DNA from: Cydia pomonella
Taxonomy: Eukaryota > Arthropoda > Insecta > Lepidoptera > Tortricidae
Length of the DNA stretch: 64,000 nt
Assembly (NCBI RefSeq): GCF_033807575.1
Contig: NC_084703.1
Coordinates: 930,001 to 994,000, forward strand
Reading direction: 5' to 3'
Shown here: positions 23,815 through 35,239 of the stretch, piece by piece
How the letters are laid out: each line of letters begins with the position of its first letter
How positions within the stretch are numbered: position 1 is the stretch's first letter
Position numbers and translations under genes: made by a program
The notes under the pieces: model-generated
What the model was told of the DNA's origin: nothing
The model's input: the letters and a program-made list of their open reading frames with translations, nothing else
The model's database searches: none

Positions 23815-24180
23815 TTTACAGTACATATGGTGGTACTTTACCGCACTAGTGCGAAAATGAGCATATTACGTTACTATGTCGAACATTTAAAGGACCATAT
23901 GTACCTACTGTAAAAGTGCGAATAGGTAATTCGCAACTCGTTTCGATTTAAAACACTCCCTTCGGTCGTGTTTTAATTTATCGCCACTCGTTTCGAATTT
24001 CCTATTTTTCGCACTTGTATCGTAATGTATTATTACAGTACATATGGCGTTACTTTACCGCTCTAGTGCGACAATTAGCACATTACGTGACGTCGAAAAT
24101 CTAAAGGGCCATATGTACTGTAAAACGTCCGATACATGTGCGAATTTCCTATTTCGCACTTGTATCGTAACATATTATTA
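23815..24180. mobile_element. MITE 'ttttacagtacatatgg', compound copy
   Basis: Two partial copies in tandem; CATATGTACTGTAAAA-type ends occur internally. Confidence 0.75.
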
Positions 24181-24299
24181 TGAATCGTAGTATTGGTTAT
24201 GGTATGGATAATATTATTGTGTGCTGAATATATTATATTTTACTTATTATTTTTTTAAACTGTGTTCGGTTTCTAGTTTCTAGTTGGTCGTTGAACAGA

Positions 24300-24440
24300 T
24301 AAGTAGTAATAGTAAACACTTTATTGCACAAACAAGTACATAACACAGAAAGAATACAGTAAATGTGTACAAAAGCGAACTTATCCCCTTAAGGGATCTC
24401 TTCCAGCTAACGTTTAACTAACGCAACTGAGAGAGATACA
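24300..24440 (-). mobile_element. LINE 3' end, same family as 14475-14665
   Basis: On minus, AGCTGGAAGAGATCCCTTAA leads to TTTGTGCAATAAAGTGTTTA with a short TAC-rich tail. Confidence 0.65.
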
Positions 24441-25048
24441 TACGAAATGGTGGTCAAACTAAGAAAATATGTACATGACGGCAAGACTTTAAACAAGTAG
24501 CTAACTATAGGAACATAACTAAATACTATAAGATGCATTCTTGCATTCGATGCAAAGACATGTATACAAAATAACTACATAACCATAAAAATATTAATAC
24601 GTACTTATAAATACATAACTACGTATATAAATAAATATATTAAAATATATATGTTTCTTCCAATTGTAATTAATTTGATAGCCATTTTTGAACGGATATA
24701 TATATACGAACGCCATACACAAAAGTTATGGCCAGATAACCAGGTATTTGGTCTGTAGTTGTTCAACTTTGATGCCAAATATCTCGAAGACAATGAACTT
24801 CGAAGTAAATATGGGATAGCATATTGCTTAAAATAGTTGCTGTTAATATGATAAGCCACAAAAAGCATTAGAAAAGTAAGGGATTCAAATCGAAGATAAT
24901 TGGTGCCAGGAAGCCCCTTAAAAACGCCGTTTTGTTTGCCGCGACATCTATTGTCGAGTAGCAGTACTGAGAGTTCTGCTACTTTACGCTAGATGTAGAC
25001 TACGAAAATAATAGTATTTTTGGTAACAAAACCGTTGTATGGAGTGAG

Positions 25049-25638
25049 GATTTGTTAGACCTGTACCCCAAAAGCATAAAATTGTTGTAGTAATTCACCG
25101 AATCGCATTTCACCTTGAATGAAAAAGATATCACTGGATTTTTTTACTTGACGCACTTTTTCCCGTAGCCTTTGACATTAGTATAATTAATTTGTAGTAT
25201 TTAATTTTTCGTGTAGTATGTTACCGAAGAGGCATTTCGCCGCGATCGACGTTTGTTTGGGACTCTATTTAACTTGATACGTTAATTTGATGCTTGCACT
25301 AAAATTAAGTGTTTTTTTTTAAACACGTTTTGTACTTGTAGGATTAAGCCTCAAGTGCTATCAAACTCATTAAAATTTTATCTATGTGACGTTGACGTTG
25401 CGTTGAATCACGTCGCCAATACAATATCGAGGTGAAATGCGACTAAAGTAATAAACGATTGAGTCACAACGCGATGTTTAAATGTACGGTCGAGGTGAAA
25501 TGCGACTAAAACTTATAGCCACTAGAAAAAAAAACTATTGAGACACAATGCGAAAATTAAATAAGAGATCGAGGTGAAATGCGATTCGGTGAATTACTAC
25601 AACAATTTTATGCTTTTGGGGTACAGGTCTAACAAATC
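25049..25638. mobile_element. Foldback element with internal phrase repeats, A
   Basis: Arms of about 70 bp: GATTTGTTAGACCTGTACCC and GGGTACAGGTCTAACAAATC. CGAGGTGAAATGCGA recurs inside at about 25430, 25491 and 25569, and inverted at about 25105. Confidence 0.8.
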
Positions 25639-25883
25639 GGAGTGAGCACTCTTGGTCTTCTCCAAATGAGGTTAGAAACAACATTTCGTCATATTTTTAA
25701 TAGCTGTATTTACTTTAAATCATGTTGCCAAAAATCCGATATTTTACGTACTCATACGTATTTAACTTTTAACATAATACCCTAAGAAATTGTTCGTCTT
25801 CAGGCGTAGAAGTTTTTATGCAAAAATAAAATAATTGATAAAATCAAATATTGACATGTCTGTTATCGATGTAACCATAGCGT

Positions 25884-26094
25884 TATAGGGAGCGTGCATG
25901 AACTGTAGGAGGCAGCACAGGAGCCGTCAGATTTTTGGCGCGAGGCGTAAATGTGATGTTTTTTGTTCCGATGTAGCCCACAAGATGGCAGAACCTACTA
26001 TGCACAATAAAACACGTGACGTGTAAATGTGCATGTTTATGGTTCCGATTCAGGCCACAAGATGGCAGACCCTCCAACGCGCACGGTCCCTATA
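25884..26094. mobile_element. MITE 'atagggaccgtgc'
   Basis: Nearly identical to 23082-23290, ending CGCGCACGGTCCCTATA. Confidence 0.85.
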
Positions 26095-27687
26095 GATATT
26101 TTTAACATTGTATAAAAAGATGGCTACCGCGAAACACATAACAAATACGGTATCTTCTTTGATATATTGGTAGTTTTATATGCTTCTGCCACTGGATACC
26201 TACTACAGTTTACCTAAATATATAATATAATAGAGAAATTATGTAATGTTTTATAATTGATTTGGTGATTTACAGCAAGTAGAAATTACATCTTTTGAAT
26301 TATTAATTTATGGCTCACTTATCGATACCTAACAGATGTTTCATTTTCTCAAACACTAGTTTGTGCCACAAAAACTTGTATGTATTTTTTTCATCTTATA
26401 TTTAATCACTAGAATAATGCAAACTCTTATTTTGAACAATTAACATCATTTTATATTTACATGTTTTTTAAAGTACAGTTAATAATAAGAAAGGAGGAAG
26501 TATATATGTTTCTGCTTATTTTGGTGCAACATGCCACGTCACGTCGTTAACATATCACATTAATATTAAAATTGATTGTTTTTCAATATCAGCGCTTTGT
26601 GAAATCGCCGTCCGTGTATATTTTTATAACAACAAATATTATAATAGCTATAAGCGATTTAAGCTTTCGGATTGATATCAAACAAAGTAGTTTGTATTCA
26701 TATTACATAGTGGAGATAAACCATTTATAAACTACGTGCCCATCAAAGCTCTAATATTCACATCTAAGACGCACATGAACACAACATAACAGAACACAAC
26801 ACGCACACAAACACAACATGCACACGAACAAAACAAAACACGAACATAATAGAACACAACACGCACACGAACACAACAGAAGACTGTATTTTTTCTATGT
26901 TTGTGTTGTGTGTCTACGTAGAGGCCGTGGGAAGGGCGCGCAGTTTGATAATGTGTCTATTACTTCCATGTTTGTGTTGCGTCTGCGTAGAGAACGTGGG
27001 AAGGCGCAGTTAGTAGTAAAATGTATCTACCCGGAGAATTTCTGAATACCTTTACGAACCTATCTTTGGGACAAAATGAAAATGTTTGCAAATTGATCTT
27101 TAACAAAACTAAGTCCCATTAGACTTCCTCCTTGTTTTCACCCGGCATATCCTTTTAGCGAAATGTCCCATCCGCGAAAATATTACTTTAGGAAGGTGAA
27201 AAAAAAACGCAATTTTATTGTGAACGCCACATTTGTGACAAAAGTATTTTGCAAAACCGTGATTTTGATTAAGGGACATTTTGCAAATCAGGCAAACTTG
27301 CAATATGCAATTGGGGTATTCTGTGTTCTTTTTTTTGGTCCTCAGAAAAAGTGACCGAGTATAGCTTTTTGTATTATTTTAAATTTTTTCATGTAAAATA
27401 TTATCTATAGCTAGAAAGACATACAATAGCACTCGACTTTATTTATGATAGAAGGAACTTTAGGTAATGTTGCTTCAGAAGTAGCTAAACGGGCGAGGTG
27501 TTCTAAATTATCTACAAGCCCTTGTTGTTTATTTGTTCAAATGGTCGAAAGTAGCTCCAAGATATTGGTGTCGTCTGTACTGCAGCAACAAAAATAGTTC
27601 TATGCCATATTTTAATCTCTAGTCAACGAATCATGGAATATCTAAACTGAACTATTTCTAACTTAGTCGGTAAGATCAAAGTCATAT
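26095..27687. other. Intergenic, AT-rich
   Basis: Apart from the AC-rich tract near 26765 I see no gene and no repeat seen elsewhere in the window. Confidence 0.4.
26765..26890. repeat. Degenerate 'acacgaacacaac' tandem tract
   Basis: CACAACACGCACACAAACAC-type phrases repeat about eight times; simple-sequence decay. Confidence 0.7.
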
Positions 27688-29425
27688 ACACGGTGCCCGT
27701 GAGACGGAAAGATTTTAACAGTATATTCCGGATCGTATTTGGAGACAAAAATGTCATATTATCTTATTTTTAATTCATTTATTTATTTTATTTTTATTTA
27801 TTTTTATTACAAGGAGATAAAACAGAAGCATACAAGTCAAGAACAATATAGACAGTATATACGTAACTAGTACAGTATAGATTATGATGATTCCTTAAAC
27901 ATATCTCACTGAGAACATAAGTGGTATCAGAATGTAAACCTAGCAACATGCAAACTCTAATTTAACTATTTCCGCTACAAAATCTATATGCATTTACAAC
28001 GAATCCTACTTCTTATTGTTTTATTTTGTACAATTTTGTCACAGCAGCCTTGAATGAGGCACGGGAGCATGAGAATAAATCTACACTTGAAAGTAACTTG
28101 TTGTGGTGGTCGCAAAATCTGTGTATAGGAGCCCGTTTGCCTGAGTTGGAACGCGTAATCGGTAAGCTAAATAAGTGTTTGGACCTGGTCAACTTCTGCG
28201 GAGTGCGGAACTGTAAGGCTGCGAGGAGCTGCGGGCAGTCTACATCGGCTACACAGATGTTGCGCAGCATCACTGCGTCAGCAACGGCACGTCGGTTCTC
28301 CAGAGAAAGCATATTATACCTGATCAAAAGATCAGCGTATGAACAACGTGGACTCTTCATTTTAAAATTCAGAAAACGAAGGAATTTCTTCTGCACCATC
28401 TCTATTTTATCAATGTAAATTTGATAGTATGGGTTCCACGCTACTGAAGCATACTCAAGATACGATCTCACCAGTGATTGATATAGAAGAATAAGAGTGT
28501 CTTGCTTTTTGAATGGTTTGGACGTACGTATTAGGAAGCCGAGCATTTGGTACGCTTTTTTTACAACGCTGTCTACGTGTACATCAAGAGTTAGTTTAGA
28601 GTCTAAGTGCAAGCCTAAATCACGTATACATTCAGTAGTTTCCAGACGGTGTTGATTTATATGATATGAGTTATGAATTATGTGTTTCTTTTTTGTGAAT
28701 ATCATATGTTTACATTTGTTGAACGCTAGAGATAATTTATTTTTTATGCAATAGTTATAAAGCTTATTTAAGTCACCTTGTAGTAAGGTAGTGTCTTCAT
28801 GACTTTGCACCCTTTTATAGATTTTGAGATCGTCAGCATATAATAGGACGTCACTATGTTCGAAGCAGGACGAGATATCATTGATAAATACAACAAATAA
28901 CAGGGGCCCTAAAATTGACCCCTGAGGTACGCCAGACGTTACGGCTGTAGGTGACGATGTGAACCCATTCACTACAACAAATTGTGTGCGATTCTGTAAG
29001 TATGAGGCAAACCACCTGAGAAGATTCCCTTTTATACCGTTGTAGGAGAGCTAGTTCGCCTAGTTTCAGAGTTAATGCCAATAAAAAAAAACCTTTTTTA
29101 TTGTGTTTCAGTGCATAACGCCTTTTTGATGACGATGTCGCCACTATGGGTCTTAGTCGTCCTTATTAACAGATGTGAAAATTACATGAAACACTTTGAA
29201 TACACTTTTGAGTTGAGTTTTTACGAAAAAAATGTTAACAATTCATATTAATCCATAAATTTTCGAAGCACATGAACTTACTATGTATAAAAACATACAA
29301 AAATTAAAAAATAAAACCTAAGAAAAAAATTTTTTTTGGCTGAATTGACAAAAATTTGTATAACATTTTTTCCTTAGGAATACGTGTTTAATTTTTTCCG
29401 TTTCCTCGCGGGCACCTTGTACACA
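27688..29425. mobile_element. DNA element with the LINE inserted inside it
   Basis: The ends ACACGGTGCCCGTGAGACGG and CCTCGCGGGCACCTTGTACA are inverted repeats. The right interior (29050-29420) matches 61320-61500, part of a second copy of the same family. The LINE lies between the two halves. Confidence 0.7.
28013..29045 (-). pseudogene. 5'-truncated jockey/CR1-like LINE, reverse-transcriptase part
   Basis: An uninterrupted 319-residue frame (28013-28972), extendable in frame to about 29045 (KGNLLRWFASYLQNRTQFVV), contains the RT blocks GVPQGSILGPLLFVVFINDI and LLYADDLKIY with the catalytic YADD. The thumb and C-terminal regions follow (GLHLDSKLTLDVHVDSVVKK; SYLEYASVAWNPYY; YNMLSLENRRAVADAVMLRN). 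It ends in KLYKIKQ and an (AAAT)-rich tail near 27800. Endonuclease, gag-like protein and 5' end are missing, as is typical of incomplete target-primed reverse transcription. The open frame suggests a young insertion. It sits inside the DNA element 27688-29425. Confidence 0.88.
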
Positions 29426-29907
29426 GGGTGATTCACGAGACGTGAGCAGGACTAGGCCAATTTACTGAGTAAATGTTAATGGATCGCTCACCATCATATT
29501 AAAGTAAAACAGTCACATTTTTTTCCTGTTTTTTTTTTTTAATTTTATGTTAAAAAAAAATTTATCAACTACAATCATGGACACCCTACAACACTTAATT
29601 AATAAAGATAAAACCTGTTCAACCGTTAACAGGATAAAGATTATGAAGAAATAAAAATGTCACAATTGGCTGAGATACGATTTTTCTAAAGTAACCAATT
29701 TGACACTTGTCATGGATTAAACAAAAACTAACAGAAGTATTCTAATTGTAGGCTGACCATGAATTTCGCAAAACAAAAAAAAAATTTAACGGTAAAAAAT
29801 TAATTAACGTTAATCTCACAAATGCTGATTAGGAACAGTTATAACTTAGTGAATGCGCAGGCTTGATCCTGCTCACGTCTCCTGAATCACCTGGCATAGT
29901 CTTAGTA

Positions 29908-30568
29908 AGATGTGTAAAGTCTAAGACAATTTCGTACTTAGATTTTGACAGGTAAACGAGATGGCGCTGTACAGCGCCATACATTTTGCGGTAACTCTGA
30001 CTGTCAAAAGTTGACGTTTGACGACTGGCTACTTGACTGTTTTATGGAAATAATGTCAAACGATCTTGATTTTCCTGAGGATCAAACGTCTATATAGGAC
30101 TCATGGCATTTAAGCAACACAAAGGTCAGAAATGAGAGTTGAAGTCTGACGCTCGCACTCGACGATTGAAACGCCTCAACAAAATGATAAGGTGATGTGA
30201 CGTCACATCATATAAGTCTGTCCTAAATGTATGGAAGAAATATTGCGTTTGTGTATAGTTGTCATACAATTTATTTTTCAATAAAATGTAAGGAATCGAA
30301 TGGTACTGTTTTCTTTTCTATTTTTGAAAGACAAAAAAAATGTTTTTTTTTGAGATTTCGGAGCCTTGTATTTTTTTATAATCTCAATATACTTTTTTAA
30401 ATTCCTATTTTTTATAATGGATGGCTCATTTTCTATCCATGTAACTAAATTTTGTTATAATATTCAACATGTGTCAAGTACCCAATTCAGTGACCGCAAA
30501 ACATATGGCGCAGTACAGCGCCATCTTTTTTGGTAATCAAAATAAGGGGCACTTTTTTTTCTTAGACT
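29908..30568. mobile_element. MITE 'gatggcgctgta', copy 2, split by an insertion
   Basis: The left half runs to about 30023 and the right half starts near 30486. The 460-bp insert has ends GGCTACTTGAC and GTCAAGTACC. Confidence 0.75.
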
Positions 30569-30733
30569 TTACCTCTCTATTACAATCAATTCTTTGGTTG
30601 TATGTTTAGTTATCATAATGGATACATGTTTATTATTGTACTTTATTAATAAAGAGATGCGATGTTGATTTTTGTTTCATTTACTACGTAATCATAACTA
30701 AAGATTTTAAAGACTCAGGGAAAGATAAATTTG

Positions 30734-30837
30734 CAGCGATTTTGATAGCACAGGCTGTGCAAGTGTTATTTTAAACGTCAAACTTCTATAAAATTTTGAC
30801 GTTTAAAATAACACTTGCACAGATTAAAATCGCTGCC
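30734..30837. mobile_element. 104-bp hairpin
   Basis: GTGTTATTTTAAACGTCAAA pairs with TTTGACGTTTAAAATAACAC; outer GCAGCGATTTT / AAAATCGCTGC. Confidence 0.85.
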
Positions 30838-32282
30838 GAGTTAGCTTGGTCTCACTTTAACTTGATTTTTTTTAATTGTTTAACTCGACTATTGATTTTA
30901 ATTGTAAAAGCCGTCCTCTTTCAGTCTGTTATACATTTATACATAATTATACACCTATAGGCTTCGAGCAACACAGGGAAGGGAGACGGCATTCATACTA
31001 TTTCCCCTCTGCCAAAGCATTGGCACAACTGTGCCTATGGCAGTGCATGTTGTGACTCGTCCGTACACAAAAAGAGATCGAAGTGTGCAAGATTTGTCTT
31101 TGACGTGTGTTTTTTTTCTATGTATTAGTGTCGTCATTACAGATTGGATTTTGTATGTAGTGAGTGAGAAGTGCGACTGTATGCACGTTACCCCCCCGCT
31201 AAAAATGGCAGTAAGATATCGCTTAGGCTCCTCACTTGCGACGTGTCGGAAGCCGTGTTGCTCGAAGCCTAATATATAACTTGAGCCATAAAAAATTGAT
31301 TCGATTGACTTTCTGCGGCAGCATGGATATTTTTCAATTTTACAAGCTTTTATCTTGGAGTGTAATTATGTATGTACAGTCGAGGAACTTGATTCTTTTA
31401 GCAGTTAACGTGTCACGTTACAATGGACAGCTCTTACTATAAGTATGTACAGCCAAATTTACTTGAACCGCAAGTTGCTAAAGAATCAATTTCCGCGACC
31501 GTACCTATGTTTGTACGAGTCAAATCATGCAAGTTAAATTTGACCCACTTCCTGGTTCCGATGAATCTGAAAATTGACATACATATATGCATTTTTATGT
31601 CGGATGACAATGCAATATTATGGTAGTCACGTCTGAAAATATTGATACGAAAAGTGCCAAAATATGTATGTATATGGGCAATAAAGTCGTGTACTTATAC
31701 ATATTTTTGGCACTTTTTTCGTATCGATATTTTCAGACGTGACTGTACCATCGAGCTGATCTGATGATGGAGACAGGAAGTGGCCTTAGGAACTCTGTGA
31801 TAAAACAACGCAACCTAACCTACCTACCTATTGATTTAGTATGACGTTCATAAAACATTGCACTTTGGGGAAAAAAGCGTAGGTAAGTAGGTAATAGGTT
31901 CGGTTCATTAGGTAGCTTTGCGGTGTTGACGAAAGCGGAGACCAAAAGTTTGTTTTCGTCCGAAAAAAAGGCTATAATTTATTCTGACGAAAAAGGAATC
32001 AGATGAATATGTCTTAGATCCTTTCAAACCTAGATACTATACTTGCGGGTACTTCCTTGAACGCCAAGGACGACCAAATGCCACGTGATTTGAGTCGTTC
32101 CCGGGGAACCATCACCAGGATTATAGCGAAATCGGCAACGTTTCCATATTTTTCCTATTTATATAAAGTAAGACAAACTGACCATCACAATATAAATTCC
32201 TAAGAATTTACCACGCGTAGTTTTAAATGAAATTGTATATTGTGAGATAATCAAATAAATCATATCATATCATATGCACATC
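30838..32282. other. Intergenic mosaic
   Basis: It holds the 31625-31743 palindrome and a GATGATGGAGACAGGAAGTG block related in reverse to 9880-9910. No gene seen. Confidence 0.4.
31625..31743. mobile_element. 119-bp palindromic MITE
   Basis: AGTCACGTCTGAAAATATTG and CGATATTTTCAGACGTGACT, with GTGCCAAAATATGTA / TACATATTTTTGGCAC further in. Confidence 0.85.
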
Positions 32283-32901
32283 CCTTTTGTCCGAGTCTGC
32301 CTAAAACGTAGTCTGACTAATTCGCATTATGACAAAACTTCATTTGAAATTCGCTATTCGTCTAAATCGCTATTGACCTATTACTTATATTACCTATTTC
32401 GCAATATGTCTCGAACGCAGTAAGCCTAAGTAGCTGTTTGTCCATTTCGCGATACGCCTAATTACCAGTGGAAGCTCGATCTACGCCCTAAACGCGTTTG
32501 TTCGGTGTAGCGAAATTCGTAGTCTTTTTTCCCCCCAAAGTGTAATGTTTTCAGGGTAGTCACAATTAGTCAATAGGTAGGTTAGGTTCGTTAGTTAGCT
32601 TCAGATATGCCCGGAGGGCAAACTTCCCAGAAATAGGAGCCCCGCTTTAAGAGGAATTGTTTTTGGAAAATAAACTATTAGAAAAAATCTATTATATGTA
32701 AAAACGTAATACATAAGTATAAGTCTCACTGTGCCAGATTCGCTTTTGGACAATAATGCAAGAGGCCTAAGTCTTCTTGTGCCTGATTCGCATTTGGGCA
32801 AAAACTCATTAGGCCTAAGTCTTAGTGCGACTATTTCGCGGTTGGTCTAGGCATGACGCGAATTAGTCAGACTACCGTTTTAGGCAGACCCGGACAAAAG
32901 G
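32283..32901. mobile_element. Foldback element with internal phrase repeats, B
   Basis: Arms CCTTTTGTCCGAGTCTGCCT and AGGCAGACCCGGACAAAAGG extend about 42 bp. Inside, short variants of 'attcgc-tattgac' and 'taggcctaagtctt' phrases repeat loosely. Confidence 0.75.
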
Positions 32902-33074
32902 TGCACATCATCTCCCGATATCGCTGGCGATGGCGGCAAGTGCTGGAACGAGCCGAACCCTATTAGCTTTTTAATAAACAAGCATCACTCAAACGTCGAG
33001 GTCCCGTGCGCAAGTCAAGTAAGTAAACCTTACTCGAAAGTGAAGGTTACTTTGACAGCGTCCGCCATAACAGA

Positions 33075-33180
33075 GGGCCTACCGCGAACCACGTTCGACG
33101 TATTGCCTCTGTCGCACTTGTAAATTCGTACGTAAGTATGACAGAGGCAGCACGTCGAACGTAGTTCGCGGTGCCTTGTG
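33075..33180. mobile_element. Short hairpin MITE 'ggcctaccgcgaa', copy 2, downstream of alpha-tubulin
   Basis: AGGGCCTACCGCGAACCACG pairs with CGTAGTTCGCGGTGCC. Confidence 0.8.
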
Positions 33181-33415
33181 TCCTTGGCGTGGGCACGACT
33201 AGTAACGACGACTTTAGGTGTTCTTGGCGTTCAAAAGGTTAATTCGTCATGGGGTATCATCAAAACTACCAAGTACAGGTAAAAGCAACGCCCAAATTTA
33301 ATAAATATAGATCAAAAAGTTAATATGTGCACACATGAAAAGTAAAATCACGTAGTTTTAGACCTAAGAGAACCAAAAACGTCCTAACATAAAATATAAA
33401 ATATATTGTTCCTTC

Positions 33416-34768
33416 CTAATATTCCTCGCCGCCTTCGCCCTCGCCTTCCCCGGAGTCCATGCCGACCTCCTCGTAGTCCTTCTCGAGCGCCGCCAGGTCC
33501 TCACGCGCTTCCGAGAACTCTCCCTCCTCCATACCTTCACCTACGTACCAGTGGACAAACGCTCGCTTTGCGTACATGAGGTCAAACTTGTGGTTGAGGC
33601 GTGACCACGCTTCGGCGATGGCTGTCGTATTAGACAACATGCACACGGCTCTCTGTACTTTAGCCAGATCCCCGCCCGGAACAACTGTCGGCGGCTGGTA
33701 GTTGATCCCAACTTTAAATCCGGTCGGACACCAATCTACGAATTGGATTGTGCGCTTCGTCTTTATCGTGCCTATCGCCGCGTTTACGTCCTTCGGCACC
33801 ACGTCCCCGCGGTATAACATGCAGCACGCCATGTACTTCCCGTGCCGCGGATCGCATTTCACCATCTGATTTGCCGGCTCGAAGCACGCGTTGGTGATCT
33901 CCGCGACGGACAGCTGCTCGTGGTACGCCTTCTCGGCGGAGATGACGGGCGCGTACGTGACTAGCGGGAAGTGGATACGAGGATACGGCACCAAGTTGGT
34001 CTGGAACTCGGTCAAATCCACGTTTAGCGCGCCGTCGAATCGTAGCGAGGCAGTGATGGAGGATACGATCTGTCCGATCAAGCGGTTCAAGTTGGTGTAG
34101 GTCGGCCGCTCGATATCCAAGTTTCTCCTGCAGATGTCGTAGATAGCTTCGTTGTCAACCATGAAGGCGGCGTCGGAGTGCTCCAGCGTCGTGTGCGTGG
34201 TTAGGATAGAATTGTAAGGCTCCACGACCGCGGTGGAGATCTGTGGCGCGGGGTAGATGGCGAACTCTAGCTTGGACTTTTTCCCGTAGTCGACGGAGAG
34301 CCGCTCCATGAGGAGCGAGGCGAAGCCGGAGCCGGTGCCGCCGCCGAACGAGTGGAAGATGAGGAAGCCTTGCAGGCCCGTGCATTGGTCGGCCAGCTTG
34401 CGCACCCTGTCGAGCACTAGGTCCACGATCTCCTTGCCGATGGTGTAGTGTCCACGCGCGTAGTTGTTGGCGGCGTCCTCCTTGCCGGTGATGAGCTGCT
34501 CGGGGTGGAACAGCTGGCGGTACGTGCCCGTGCGCACCTCGTCCACCACCGTGGGCTCCAGGTCGATGAACACGGCACGCGGCACGTGCTTGCCCGCGCC
34601 CGTCTCGCTGAAAAACGTATTAAACGAGTCGTCACCGCCGCCCACGGTCTTGTCCGACGGCATCTGCCCGTCCGGCTGGATGCCATGCTCCAGGCAGTAC
34701 AACTCCCAGCAGGCGTTACCGATTTGAACGCCGGCCTGTCCGCCGTGAATAGATATACACTCACGCAT
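33416..34768 (-). CDS. alphaTub: Alpha-tubulin, intronless, 450 aa
   Basis: A complete uninterrupted frame begins MRECISIHGGQAGVQIGNAC, as alpha-tubulins do. It has the family's usual length of about 450 residues. Visible hallmarks are K40 in the acetylation loop (MPSDK), the nucleotide-binding GGGTGSG near 142-148, TEFQTNLVPYPR containing the glutamate (E254) that promotes GTP hydrolysis on beta-tubulin, and an acidic Gly/Glu tail ending EEY, the substrate of detyrosination. It forms the alpha/beta heterodimer of microtubules. Many insect alpha-tubulin genes have an intron directly after the start codon; none is present here, so either that intron was lost or this is an old functional retrocopy. 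Codons are GC-rich against AT-rich flanks, with no sign of decay. It is transcribed away from BLOC1S2. Confidence 0.98.
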   Translation of the reverse strand: MRECISIHGGQAGVQIGNACWELYCLEHGIQPDGQMPSDKTVGGGDDSFNTFFSETGAGKHVPRAVFIDLEPTVVDEVRTGTYRQLFHPEQLITGKEDAANNYARGHYTIGKEIVDLVLDRVRKLADQCTGLQGFLIFHSFGGGTGSGFASLLMERLSVDYGKKSKLEFAIYPAPQISTAVVEPYNSILTTHTTLEHSDAAFMVDNEAIYDICRRNLDIERPTYTNLNRLIGQIVSSITASLRFDGALNVDLTEFQTNLVPYPRIHFPLVTYAPVISAEKAYHEQLSVAEITNACFEPANQMVKCDPRHGKYMACCMLYRGDVVPKDVNAAIGTIKTKRTIQFVDWCPTGFKVGINYQPPTVVPGGDLAKVQRAVCMLSNTTAIAEAWSRLNHKFDLMYAKRAFVHWYVGEGMEEGEFSEAREDLAALEKDYEEVGMDSGEGEGEGGEEY

Positions 34769-35239
34769 TCTTGATTATATGTGATTACTAGTTATTAACT
34801 TAAACTAAAAAAAACTTATTCTTTTGCTATGGGTTCCTTCTGGTTTCACTCCAAAATACGAACTAAACAAAATAGACGGTCATATGGAATCTAATTCAAA
34901 TTAAACAGCTGAGATTTGAAAATTTATTAAAAAAAAAAAAATATGCCAGTATTTTCGATGGGAAGACAAGAGAGGGACAGACATATTGACTAAAGAGAGA
35001 TAGACACAATGCTTGCATCATTTTAGTTAAAAGCAGGATAGTGAATAGAATGTCCAAAATCCTTTACGATGTGGCGACACTGGAAACATTTCAAAAATAC
35101 CAATATTGTCTATAGAAATGAAATGTCATTCTGTCACATCTCATGACAACACAACAATTCATAAATATCATTTATTGGTTGTGGAACTAAGAATTAAGTT
35201 TTGTTATAAAAACTAAAAAAACTTTTAATTCTAAGCAGA
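34769..35239. promoter_or_regulatory. Shared 5' region between alpha-tubulin and BLOC1S2
   Basis: These 471 bp separate two start codons on opposite strands, so both promoters and 5'UTRs must lie here or be interleaved. The sequence is AT-rich. I see no convincing TATA box at a sensible distance and no clear repeat insertion, which contrasts with the repeat-filled flanks. Bidirectional promoter activity is an inference from spacing. Confidence 0.5.

Noticed and set aside
28026..28418. Plus-strand 130-codon frame
   Set aside because: Antisense shadow of the LINE reverse transcriptase.
34155..34774. Other-frame open stretches within the tubulin region
   Set aside because: Shadows of the GC-rich alpha-tubulin gene on both strands.
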